From assembly GCF_943734655.1 (NCBI RefSeq), contig NC_071354.1, positions 74,219,338 to 74,283,337 of the forward strand: a stretch of DNA of 64,000 nucleotides, written 5' to 3'. The notes under the pieces were generated by a model. It worked only from the letters and a program-made list of their open reading frames with translations, searched no databases and had not been told where the DNA came from. Shown piece after piece: positions 34,792 to 45,850 of this stretch. How positions within the stretch are numbered: position 1 is the stretch's first letter; each line of letters opens with the position of its first letter. This stretch comes from Sabethes cyaneus. Taxonomy: Eukaryota > Arthropoda > Insecta > Diptera > Culicidae. A program made the position numbers and the translations under genes.

Positions 34792-35081
34792 CAGGGTTGC
34801 CACATGCACAGATTATTCTGTGTTTAACAGATATTTGAAAGAAATCGCTTGTACAGAATCTGTAGGCATAGAATACAGATTTTCGCCAAATTATACAGAT
34901 TAAACAGATTTTTGAGCATTTACATGAGAGTGAAAGAGACGGAAATGGTCAGCAAAATGACTCTATCTCTTTCACGCTCATTGTTTTGCATTGGACAGAT
35001 TTTTGCACAGATATTTTTCCTCGCTGTACAGATTGTCAGATTTTTCCAACAAAAAACACAGAATTATATGTGGCATCCCTG
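34792..35081. mobile_element. hAT-type MITE with perfect 8-bp target duplication, upstream of ELL
   Basis: The element begins CAGGGTTGCCACAT and ends ATGTGGCATCCCTG. GCCGAGAG flanks it at 34784-34791 and 35082-35089. The interior repeats ACAGATT phrases and is non-coding. A second, truncated copy lies at 44643-44872. Removing it joins a sequence that leads into a TCAGTC initiator-like string at about 35099. Confidence 0.85.
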
Positions 35082-35089
35082 GCCGAGAG

Positions 35090-36981
35090 TCTTTCGTAAA
35101 TCAGTCGCAGTGTGTGGAGTGCGGGAAAAGGAACTGTGTGTGACTCGCTGCGCGTGCCAGTCGCAATCAAAAGAAGACTAGTATAGTGTGCAGAAGAAGA
35201 AAAATTGCCCCTTAAGAAAAGGATAGGCATTAAGTGCGCCGCGACTCTGTTTGAATTATTTTCAAAAACTAGTAGTCCTGTTTCAAATTTTCCTTACCAA
35301 TCTACGATTCGTACTCACGTTAAGCATAGTTTTTAGTCGCGAAAGTAGCAGAAGTTTAAGTGCAGTACTACCTAACAAAGACACTGTTCACCTTCGCGTA
35401 ATCGTCGATTTCCTCCCGATTTGGTTAAAGTAATTCCGGTAAATTGCATCAGTTTTTTTTTGCTTAATGGAAAGTTGCTCAAAACACGAAAATTTGAGAA
35501 ATTTTGTGTGCCAAGTAGCATTAAGAAAAAAAAAAAAAACGAGTCCAAGGCTGACTCTGGAAGTGCGAGCGAACAAGCACGAGTGAGTGATAGTGAGAGC
35601 AAGAAACTGCTGGCTGCTTGATGGAATTTCCCTAATAAAGTGTTCAAAAACGTAGTTTTTCTTCCTAGCAACAGCTTCTTTATTTGAATACTATGAATTA
35701 CTTTTGCAAAGGTGTTTCAATTTTTCATCGATTTTTCGCATAACTCAAACGTACTCTGAACCTATTTACGATAAATATTGCAAAAATAAGCATTTAGTGT
35801 GTTGAACTCGAAATAATTTCAAGAAAATTTAATTTTGATTTTTCATATACGTGCAGTACCTGTTTGCATATGTGTGCGTTCAATTAGTAGAGAAAAAATA
35901 GGTAAATTAAGACCTTGTAAAACAAGTGAGTCTTAATACGCTGAATACTGAAAAAAAAGGAAAGGAAGTTACCTCGCGAAAAAGGGATACTTTTCATCAA
36001 AGGCAAATGTTAAACAAAGAAAATTGAAAATTGTTCTACCTAACGTGGCTCAAAGAGAGGTAATAGTCCTTGACAGCTCACGAAAGTGTCGCTCTCATTT
36101 TTTGCTTTTCAATTCTGTTTCAATACCTACTAATTGTGGAAATTATATTTTTGCAAATTCTCGAAAAATGACAATATCGCGATAGGGAAAAAATGTTAGC
36201 TCGAACAGAAATCTAGCAGATTGCAGGAAAATTTTGAGTTTTCCCTTCCTCTTTTTGCGTGTGTGGTACACACACCAACGCACACTGCGCTACCACTCGC
36301 ACATACTCGAGGTCGCACGTCTTGGAAAATTAAAATTAAAAAATCCCCATTTCAGAGTAGCAAGGAAGAAAGAAAGAAAGAGAGATTATCCACCACCATA
36401 GTGTATCGCGAGTGTGATCGAGAAGAAAAATATTAAAAAGCAAAAAATTGATATAAATCGCGCGCGCGTGTGTGAGAAAGTGTCTGAGTGTAATACTACT
36501 GGTACATGCATTACCATCAATACCGATACAGCGCAGAGAGCAAGATATAAAAATATTTCATTGAATTTTTTACGTGGCAAAAAGGCATAACGCCGATCGC
36601 ACTATCGTCGCAGCACTGAAACCCGTGATAGCAGCAACCTTCGCTAATTTCACACAGTGACTAAGAAAACCTGCAGTTGTCCTTTGGCCACGGTTTATAA
36701 TATCCTTTAAAGTAGAAAAAATCATCCAAAACCTTCCAATCAGAGCAACAACCGTCATTGCTATTCATTAATTTACACGAGCGCACACACGCACGTAACC
36801 CCACAAACGTCAGAGCTGCCGCCTGTCGAAGAGAGGATACAGCGCCGAGACACCTTTGCTTTCGGCCTGTCTCGTGCTCGTTCTCTGCCATTTTTTCCCC
36901 ATTCCCTTCCCATCGCCGATAAGTGCTTGTGTGTAGCTGTCGTCGTCGTCGTTGCCGTCGTTCGCCTTAGCAGCGCTCAAG
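35090..36981 (+). promoter_or_regulatory. ELL: Promoter region and long 5' leader of ELL
   Basis: A TCAGTC string near 35099 fits the arthropod initiator. GGAAC lies about 28-32 nt after its A, one mismatch from a DPE. The stretch to 36981 has several short upstream reading frames and many GT/CA-rich blocks (about 36260-36300, 36460-36490). No splice sites were confirmed, so the leader may contain introns. Confidence 0.4.
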
Positions 36982-37113
36982 ATGGCTGCCCTGTGCGCTG
37001 GGAACTATGGACTGTCCCAGCAGCAGCAGAATCCCAACAGCAGCAAGGAACTGATCTTCGTGAAGTTGACTGACTCGGCGCTTAGAGCGATCGAGGAATT
37101 CCAGCGTAATCAG
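36982..37113 (+). CDS. ELL: ELL / Su(Tpl) first coding exon (RNA polymerase II elongation factor)
   Basis: ELL suppresses pausing of RNA polymerase II and is a subunit of the super and little elongation complexes in the nucleus. The exon encodes MAALCAGNYGLSQ, a Gln/Asn/Ser spacer, and ELIFVKLTDSALRAIEEFQR plus NQ. This matches the family's N terminus, where human ELL has YGLS and HVKLTDSALRAFE. The context is AAG-ATG after CTCA. It ends in phase 0 at a donor, GTTAGT, at 37114. No following ELL exon (the rest of the N-terminal domain or the occludin-like C terminus) was seen before 64000, so the first coding intron is apparently at least 26.9 kb. The gene is therefore partial in this window, not broken. 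Confidence 0.88.
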
Positions 37114-38565
37114 GTTAGTATGCAAAGGATAAACAATGGGATCGTTCAAGAATAGCGAATAAACCTAAGTAGCGAAGGTAGCGCAACAAAGGGACATTTT
37201 CTTAAGAAATTTTGCTAACTTTAATGAGAATTTTTAGTAAAATTTTAGAGTTTTGGGACCAATCGAGGTCAGTCGAGGTCCACTTGCTCAACTACAGACA
37301 TTTTTATTTGTTTACAGCTCGTTTCCGCTGGCTCAAAAATTTGCATTTAAAAGTCGGTGCTATTTTTAAACAACAAAAAAAACTCATAACATGGCAGATA
37401 GTGAGCATTCCGACAGCGCAAACAATCTCGGATGTAGATTTTGATATTTTTAATCTGAGGAAAAGTGCCTACCTACTTGCTAATTTTGCCAATCTGTTCT
37501 GTTCAAATCGCCATTGGGCGAAACTGGTAGGTTCATTTTAGCAGCCCTGCTGTAGTTGTCCTTCCGTGCTAATACTTGAACGACGTTTAAGAATCAAATT
37601 GAAAGCTAGCGCAAACCATGAACTTCGTTCAAAAAAGACAAAATTTACAAGTGCTCCGATTTTTATCGAAGATCTGCTTATTCCTTTTTCATTTGTCGTT
37701 CAGAGTGCAGATTTCTGAGATAAAATTTGTCAATTTTATCAAACTTTCTTTTAAAAATTCATAACTTTTGAACCAGTGAACTGATCTTAATGATGTTGGA
37801 AACGCAAAAAAAAAAAAATACTTTCAGTGATTTTGCGATCTGGAAAAATTCTGAGCGTCAGTCCAATATTTTCCCAAAAATAAAACTTTTAAAATTGGTT
37901 CAGTGGCAAGGGTTGGTAAAACAATAACTTTTAGTACCACCCTAACTCTAAAAAGGGCGTTTCATCCAACTAAAAATACAAATCTAAAATCCAAAAATGT
38001 TCTGAGAAGGAATAAGCTTAGGAAATTTTACTTTTTTATGGAATTGCTGAGCCAGAAAAAAAAGAAAAGAATTGGTTGTGTTAGAAGAATCATGCAGGCA
38101 ATAGATACATTTAAATATGATCAATGTAAAATATTATACATTTTATCTAGTACGTGAGAAAAAATATATTTTGTTTCATTAGGATTACGAATAAACAGCA
38201 CAGAAAATGAGAAATGTCTCGAGTCTACATTCTGATCAGATCTTGTTCTGAATAGATTCGAAAAACAGTGTTAAATCGAAGCGAAAACTGACTACTGCCA
38301 CCTCACATTATCCTGGATATCCTAACCACTAGATCATATGGGAAATAATTATCAATTTTTAGTTTTATAAGTTTGAGTGAAAAAAGAGCGGAGAGAAGAG
38401 TTCCAGGCACGATCGCCTGTCTGACGTAGGACTACGTTTGGTTCCCGACTTTGATCCACGTATAGCCAATTCAATGCAGAAAAAAATAAATTAATGATTA
38501 TAGCTTTGCCAGTCATCGCATGTTAGAATTTCGACTGGGACAGGATGTAAGCTTTAATAGCACTA
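37114..38565. other. ELL intron: nothing recognised
   Basis: AT-rich. A GACGTAGGACTACGTT palindrome is at 38423-38438 in otherwise unassigned sequence. Confidence 0.45.
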
Positions 38566-38690
38566 ACCACGCAATTGTCCTGTATTCTTACAGCTGGCTG
38601 CCAAGTCTGTCGTATAAAAACAAGGTCAAGTTTCGGAAATGGAATGTAGCACCTAGACTTTGTTATGCTTACTTCAAAATTACTAGACAT
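38566..38690 (+). repeat. SINE family B, body fragment
   Basis: CACTAACCACGCAATTGTCC, GCTGGCTGCCAAGTCTGTCG and GGAATGTAGCACCTAGAC match the body of the other B copies; the head is missing. Confidence 0.6.
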
Positions 38691-39179
38691 ATCTAATATA
38701 CGACATATTGATAATCAAATTATGCTCCAACTGAACTGAAAACTTTTTGTGGGAATTTTAGCAGCTTATAAAAAAAATGACTAACTATTACACTATAACG
38801 CTACAGGTACTTTGTTTTATCAACTGATAATTGAACTTTGTAAAGAAACCAATTAGGCACAAGCATTTGAAATAATTTTCTCATGCGTGATGGTACCATT
38901 GAAGGGCACTTTACTGCATCACATTTTAGTCGTTACTATTAAATTACGTATTTTCGCCGCATTAGGAAACAGTTGTCTTAATGTTCAATAATAGAGCTAT
39001 GATTCGACACAATAGCAGTATGAACGATGATTCATTCTCACATGTACCTAAGAAGTGAATCAACATTAACATTTTTTTTGTAAAATTTAATATTACAAGG
39101 CGTCTAAGGTTCCACAGCTTGCACTTTGTGACGCAGCTAGTCTAAAGACCGTTATATCAAATTAGGTGTGGTTTTTAGC

Positions 39180-39297
39180 GAAAAGCAAAGCCTAGCTGCT
39201 GCATTTGTTTTTCGAAACTTGAACTGTTTTTATTCGACAGACTTAACAGCTGGCTGCGAAGATTACAGGACAATTGCGGGGCCAGTGCTACTTATAG
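39180..39297 (-). repeat. SINE family B, body fragment, minus
   Basis: The reverse complement reads TAGCACTGGCCCCGCAATTG, TCCTGTAATCTTCGCAGCCA and ends CTAGGCTTTGC. Confidence 0.6.
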
Positions 39298-41777
39298 TGT
39301 TCGTATCCCATAAAAAATAGCAGTTAGACGCCGGATTTTTGTTGTTGGGCAGGACATGTTTCCGACCTTTCAAAATACTATTTAAAATTATATTTAGGAC
39401 TACATAAACAGTTAAGTAAGAGTATTTATTGTGTGACAACAAAATTTTGACTTTTGCACGTGATGTTGGTTATTAACTGCAACATTATATGTGGTAATAG
39501 ACAGATATTCAAACATTAGAAACAATTTTTTTCTGTTCTACTTTAACTTTATGCTGCAGCACATGTTCTTATTGGCTGTTCTGTTTTATGAAAAGGCTTA
39601 AATCTATTGATAGCACTGTGCTACCGCGAAATGCTTACCCATTGAAGAGGAAAAGCAGGTCAAGGATTTTTTTCTTTCATTAGTCATTAAACCAAAGATG
39701 TCACATCATAGTATCTGTTTTCCTCTTTTTGCACACATTTCCTTCCGAATCGCAGAAGGTCGTTTGAACTTTGAAGGCATTTTTATGATCAACTGTTCGT
39801 TGCACAGGTTTGATAGACTTTCCTTGTTCGACTGAACGGTTCACCCTTGTCTCCTTTCCAGTAAAAAAAACATTTTTTTTTGTTGACCTTTAGTATGAAA
39901 ATACATGGAAAATGTTAGTTTAGAATACAAATTAAATGGGCAAAACGATATTTCAATTTTGTACGAGGGGGGAAGTATATCTCCTCCGGGAGGATGGTGA
40001 TCACGGTCCTCGGTCGGTCGTATGAGCTACTTTATAACACCATTACCAGTGTGCAAAGCTGGCAAAGAGCAACTTGTTTTCTTTATTTTCCGCGTTGCTT
40101 GTTACTCGCCTCAAGTGCCAAAAGCAGCAGCAGCAACAGCAGTGTGGTAGCAATAAAAGCAGCAACAAAAAAAGATTACCTTTTGCACATGTACATACAA
40201 TCACATGCAATCGCAACAACAATAACAACCCGCCGTCTGAGCTTTCGCGGCTCGATCGTTCACTAACACAGCTGTGCCAACACAGTCGGCTACCTGTGAT
40301 TGCGCGTGTCACGATAAGCAGAGCAGCAGACTAGTGCGTTAGGTTTAGTACAGCAGCGGCTGTCTGGCTGTTGCGCTCGAACACATACCACCAGACGATA
40401 CAGATGTTCTTTTGCGATCGCGTGGCCTCCACCAACACCAGCAGCGGCAGTGAGACACAAAAAATATGCTAACAATAATAACAGTAGCAACCAAAGCAGA
40501 AACAACAACGCAAATAATCGACTGCTCGTTGTGGACTTTACTTGCCTATGTCGTATGCGCGCGCTAGTGTTGATGATTTCGGCCAAAGAGGAAATACTTG
40601 CAGAAGTACTTCGAACCGGACTGACTTGACTTGACTGACTTACGTTTCTCTCTCACAATTTTGCCTCATGTCCTTCCCTTTCGGTTCGTCGAATTGGGAA
40701 CGTAAGCACGGCACTAGTCGAAGCATTCGAAGGTAGGAAAATTTCCACTCACTTTTAAAGGAATTCGTCAGAGTTTTGTTATTTTTTTCGTACGCTACTG
40801 CTACGACGGGCTCGGGTCGTACTTCAAATCTATGCGCTATGTGTTGTGTGCCCTGGACGTGAAATGTCATGTTGCGTTGAGCTGGCACTGTCGGTAGACA
40901 GACATTGTTACGGGTGCAGATAAGACAGTGATTGACTGGCTGGAGTAACAATAGTGCCTGCCCATACCTGTTAAACATTATCAGGGTACTGGGTGGCACA
41001 ATCGTCATAGGGATTTTTTTCTTTGTTTATTGAATGTTGTAAAGATTTTAGTGGCCAGTCGTAGTTGGAAGAACTTCTGCTTCTCTTAGATTGACAATGT
41101 TGCTAAATTCTTGCAAATACAACAGGCTAGAATCTATTACAACCGAAAATTTCACAGTTTGTAAATTTTGAATCCGGTAAACTTTTAGCTTCCATCTATT
41201 AATTTATTTTGTAGATCGACACCAAGAGGAAGCCTTCCCCACTGTTCGTCTACAGGCTAGCACTTCGTTAAACAACTGTCAGTCAGCTCAGTTATGTACC
41301 CTTGCTCCGTTTGGTTGCCATCATCCCAGCAGTCGAAAATTTGTCACAGAATGAGTCTTTTCCTGCGGGGAAAAATCTTCGCCGAAAAAAGGGGGCGCGC
41401 GCAGTCCGTTGTAATGCATAGCGGCAAGAACAATTACTATCGTCCTCTTGATTTATTTGAGCAAAAGTTAGTTGGTGGTAGGTTGCCAGGATAGGAGGGG
41501 ATGTGCACACAGCAAATAATGTACTATTCATCTTGTAAAAGCACGAAGTTATCAGTGACGACGAGGCTGGGTTTAATGTTCATTCCCCCTATCGCCGAGA
41601 TTAACACGGCCTGGAGGTAAGAGATGGAAAAATAGGGTACCTTAGCGGAAGTAAGTTATTTTTCTTTTGTCTAGTGAAATCGGAACGTTTTCTCTCATAT
41701 GAATCAATGCGTGAAAAGTTGAAAATATTCTGCGTTTGTGGCGCTGTTCAGGGTTGTTGTACTTCACTTGAATTGGG
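39298..41777. other. ELL intron, CAG-rich segment, no gene recognised
   Basis: A CAG/CAA tract lies at about 40122-40145, and CAG-rich, GC-richer sequence continues to about 40520. It resembles leader or enhancer-like sequence, but no exon is supported. Confidence 0.4.
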
Positions 41778-42090
41778 TTTTTGTTCTTTGTATTTGAATA
41801 ATTAAAATTGCTATGGAAAATGACATTTCATAATTATAGCGGAGAGCAAGCTCTTTCTCAGAAAGCTTTTGAATTTTATGAGTCACACAATCGTTCGGAG
41901 AGATAAACCATTTCGACTGAGTAACAATAAAAGTGTTAGTCCAATTTAATGCCGCTTTCTTACAGACCCATGCTGCTAGTTTCATTTTCAAGGCAGAAGT
42001 AGATAAGCCACAGAAGGGCTGATGTCCTACGAATTGATAAGGCGATCCGAGACTCGCAAGCTTACACAGTGAGCTCGAGGCCAATACAAG
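41778..42090 (-). mobile_element. RNase H LINE, C-terminal fragment
   Basis: On the minus strand it reads GHQPFCGLSTSALKMKLAAW and NDCVTHKIQKLSE. The first corresponds to GPEPFFGLSSCALKMKLRNW of the 32090-33760 element. Confidence 0.65.
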
Positions 42091-42174
42091 TCGAATCTAT
42101 TAGAAGATAATTTTTCGAGTGATTGAATTGTCGCCGACTGTAAATCATTTAGGAAGGCTTGACTGTCGAACTTG

Positions 42175-42369
42175 CCACCCAGTCAGCTTCGAGATACGAT
42201 GCTGGTCTAACAAGCAAGTCGTCGTATGTTCGAATCTCAGCTGGGTGGTGTAGCTTCTCTACCTACAAAAGGATCATTGCACTAGCCACGTAATTCTCCT
42301 GTATTCTAATAACCGACTCCAAAAGGATCAAAAGGGTCAAGCCTCAAAGACGTTTATAACGCATTTTTT
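42175..42369 (+). repeat. SINE family B, near complete
   Basis: AGCTTCGAGATACGATGCTG, GTCTAACAAGCAAGTCGTCG, B box TGTTCGAATCTCAGC, TTGCACTAGCCACGTAATTC and ACGTTTATAACGCA are shared with the copy at 18723. Confidence 0.65.
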
Positions 42370-43620
42370 ACAAGCCGAGAGCCGGAGTGGTTCTTGCCGT
42401 ATCAAGAATTTTTCCATTGTACGCGGTCCTGAGTCCAATTCGTTGCGCGTCTCGACACTTGCAAGTCGGCTTCAACCTTGTCGAGTCATCTAACACGTTC
42501 AGCCCCTCCATTCCTGGTGCCGGTGGGGTTCTTGAAGAGAACGGATTCCACGGCACAGTCGTCTGGCAGCCTTGCGACGTGGCCGGCCCACCGTAGTCTC
42601 CCAACTTTCGCCAGGTGTACGATGTGAATCTCCAAGCAGTGCGTGTAGCTCGTGATTCATACGCCTCCGCCACTCTCCGTCTTACGTTTGTACTGCGCCA
42701 AAAATGGTCCGCAATACCTTCTGTTTAAATACGACAAGTGCACGTATGTCGTCCGTAAGCAAAGTTACTGTCTCAAATCCGTAGAGAACTACCGGTCTGA
42801 TTAACGTTTTGTACATCGCCAGCTTTGTGCAGCGGCGTATGTTCTTTGATTGAAGCGTCTTGCGGAGGAAGAAGTAGGCGCGATTTCCAGCTTGAATGCG
42901 TTGTTGGATTTTTGCATATATTTGGTCTTCGACGCATTTCTATCGCATCATATGCTCCTAGCCTCCGCGTAAATTGGCTCCACCGCCCAAAGGTTTCTAG
43001 TAATGATGTCGAGGCCGTCTGCAAAGGCTAGGAGTTGGCTATTCTTGCAGGTCGATCAGATCGTTCCTCTCGTTTCGACGCCCACTCGCCGGATCACACC
43101 TTCAATAGAGATAGTGAATAACATAAAGGACAGTTCATCCCCTAGCCGCCACCCTCTGCGCGATTCGAAAAGACTCGATAGTCCCGAAACGCGCACGTAG
43201 CACATCACTCGCTCCAAGGTAGCTTTGATCAGCCGAGTCAGTTTGTCCGGCAAACCGTATTCGTGCATTATCTGGTACAGCTGTTCGCGTTCAACTGTAT
43301 CGTATGCTACTCTGAAATCCACGAAAATATGCGTGCTCACGTTGTGCTATCGAAATTTCTGGAGGATTTGTCGGAGAGTAACAATTTGATACTTAGTAGC
43401 ACCGGCCTCCATAAAGAACGCCTGATACTGCCCTACGGATTATCTTGCTATTGGGGATAGACGACGCAACAAAATTGGCCTGCTAGTTAAAGCAATCTGG
43501 TCGCTCACCTTTTTGTAGATGGGACAGTCTTCATCTGTAGATGGGACAGTCTACATCTTTCAGCGGTCGACGGTAGTTCCTCCTCCTCCCAAAGTCTTGA
43601 AACTATCCAATGATAATCCA
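42370..43620 (-). mobile_element. RTE-like LINE, 3' half
   Basis: Starting from 43620 and reading down: an RT fingers remnant, then IFVDFRVAYDTVEREQLYQI, MHEYGLPDKLTRLIKATLER and GVIRRVGVETRGTI, ending in the MPDDCAV-like C terminus near 42570. A 16-bp direct duplication (GTAGATGGGACAGTCT) occurs at 43515 and 43538. The same subfamily as 23725-25130. Confidence 0.75.
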
Positions 43621-44642
43621 AGGCTTTGCTTTTTTTGGTAATATCTCTTTAAACTGATACAAAAACTTAGCAAAGGTCTGAGACTAAACTCGAATAGCGC
43701 CAATTTATTTGTAAAACGTCAGGAAAGTTAGTCAGACTATGGTTTTCATGGCGTGAAGAGTTTACAAAAGGTTCTTTTTTTCCGAATATCCCCTAAATAC
43801 ACGATGGAAGTTATTTAACCAGTTTAAAGTCTAATTGGCGTATAATGAACTCGAATAGCACAAATTTATTGGAGAAACATTAGGAGAGTTGCTTTCTTGT
43901 ATCCTGTTCTGTAGACTGAGACAGTCAGTGGGGTCTGTCGGCGAGCACCAAGCTGGTTTTCGTTAGGAGCGCTCCACAACAGATCCGATGTTTATCCTGC
44001 GTTAGTTACAAGACAAGTTCCAGGAGTACAACTTATAGACTCATCATCTGTTTGTGCACTTTAAGGCGGCGTACGATTTAGTCAAACGAAATGAACTGTG
44101 ACAGAAGATGCTAGAACATGGTTTCCCGGCGATACTAATTGCTGAATTGGTCAAAATCATGCGTCAGAATTGCTGGTGAGACTTCAACCGCTTTCGTGAC
44201 GTTGGATGGACTGAAGCAAGGTATTGCACTCTCTAACGTGCTATTCTACACTGTCTTGGAAGGTGCAATACGAAAAGCAGTGAGATTGGGACTTCAGGTA
44301 TCAGTATTTGTGGCTTGAGCAGCACTTTCTCCTTATTGAAAGGGAGATTGGGACTTACCATTAACGCCACCAAAACGAAATACATGGTTGCTAGCATGAA
44401 TCGTCTGAATACCAATGATGTTGGTGCTGAGGTGAAGCTATGGGGAACGATATAAAGTAGTATAGGAATTCATATACCTTGGTATGCTCGTGACATATGA
44501 TAACGTTGTATGCCGCGAAATAAAACGACGAATTGCAACCGCGAATCGGGCTTTCTACAGGTTACTTAGCCTGCTGAAATCCCGTTGTTTGCAAATTCGC
44601 ACAAAATGGGCGCTCTACAAAACACTAATCCTCCCGGTGGAC

Positions 44643-44872
44643 GGTTGCCACATGCACAAAATGTCCTGTTGTTTTGCAGATATTTGGAATAAATCATCTG
44701 TTTAGGATCTGCATACAGAGAATAAAGATTTTCGCCAATTGCACAGATGAAACAGACTTTTGTGCTTTTCGCGCTTTGAACAATGCGAGTGAATAATACA
44801 GAGACAGTCAGATACATAACTTTGTTTTTAATTGGACAGACTTTTTCTTGCTGTACAGATGGCCATTTTTTC
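44643..44872 (+). mobile_element. Truncated copy of the CAGGG hAT-type MITE
   Basis: GGTTGCCACATGCACA and the CAGATATTTGGAAT, AGATTTTCGCCAA and TTGGACAGACTTTT blocks follow the order seen in 34792-35081. The right terminal repeat is absent. Confidence 0.6.
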
Positions 44873-45440
44873 ATAACTGACCTTGGCATTTTACATGATA
44901 CTAAGCTCATGTTTGCGGCACATTGTGAATCAGTTATTTCTAGAGCAACGCGTAAACTTGGATTTATTCAAAAATCGGACGGGACTTAGAGGATCCACAC
45001 TGCCTTAAATCGTTATATTGCTTTTTGAGAACTGTAGCTTACTATGGTATCCACAGCAACTGACGTGGAATTTGCGCATCGAAAGAGTACAGAGATGATT
45101 TATCCGAATAGCTTCGCGACATCTATCGTCCGCGGCGTAATCCTGTGGATTTTCCACCGTACATTGTTCGTTGCCGCCTACTTGACTTCGAATCTCTGAA
45201 GTACCGACGAAAAATCCAGCAGGCAGTGTTTGTGGCTAAAATCGTGAATGTTGAAAGCGATTCTCCACAACATTGCTCATGGATTTCCGCGCTTCACAAC
45301 GTATTTTGAGATCGACCTGCTTTCGAAGGTAACGAACCTGTAACTACCTGCGTCAGGAGGTTTTCGAAGGTAGAAGAACTGTTTGAATTTGGACAGCCAT
45401 CGCATAAGTTTGTGCAGAAAATGCGAAGTAGCCATCGTTT
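44873..45440 (+). mobile_element. Jockey/CR1-type RT C-terminal fragment
   Basis: Coding phrases DLGILHDTKLMFAAHCESVI and SRATRKLGFI, and later FPPYIVRCRLLDFESLKYRR, follow the pattern of Jockey-superfamily RT C termini. They differ from the surrounding LINE. Confidence 0.6.
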
Positions 45441-45850
45441 ACAGCAATTTGTATTCATGTAGACAATTATAGTCAGATGAATTAGCAAAATAAATGAAAA
45501 AAGCGCACAATCAAATCTGGCATACCTGCGTGGTCCTTTACGGACATGAATCATAGACGCTAAAAGCAACTGATCGGCAAGTGCTTGAGGTTTTTGAGCG
45601 TAGAATTCTGCGACCAATGCTTGGTGACAAAATGGAGCGTGGCGCAGATGTATGAACCGCGATCTGTGTCGAGTATTCAAATATGCTGATATAGTGAAGG
45701 TAGTATAATGTGGCAGGCTGCGGTGGGCTAGGCACGTAACCGGAATGCCCGACGAAACAGTAGCCTAAACTATTTACAGCAGAGAACTAGAGAAGAGGCC
45801 GTAGACCTCGGAGGAGACTCCGCACTCGAAGATAGTGCGCTGTCGAGCAA

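Larger units (their letters stand above)
43905..45850 (+). mobile_element. LINE related to the 48.8-51.2 kb copy, interrupted
   Basis: RT core remnant: GEHQAGFR-type string near 43945, HHLFVHFKAAYDLVKRNEL near 44050, then MLVTYDNVVCREIKRRIATA and TKWALYKTLILPV at 44484-44637. After foreign sequence it resumes near 45531 with VLYGHES-type coding, LEVFERRILRPMLGDKMERG and CGRLRWARHVTGMPDE to about 45770. The two halves join in frame order, PV to VLYGHE. Confidence 0.65.

Noticed and set aside
37212..37541. 109-residue open frame as the second ELL exon
   Set aside because: The translation lacks the ELL N-terminal domain pattern and has no suitable acceptor phase.
40043..40334. Gln- or Leu-rich small proteins at 40.0-40.6 kb
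   Set aside because: These are six-frame shadows of CAG/CTG repeats.
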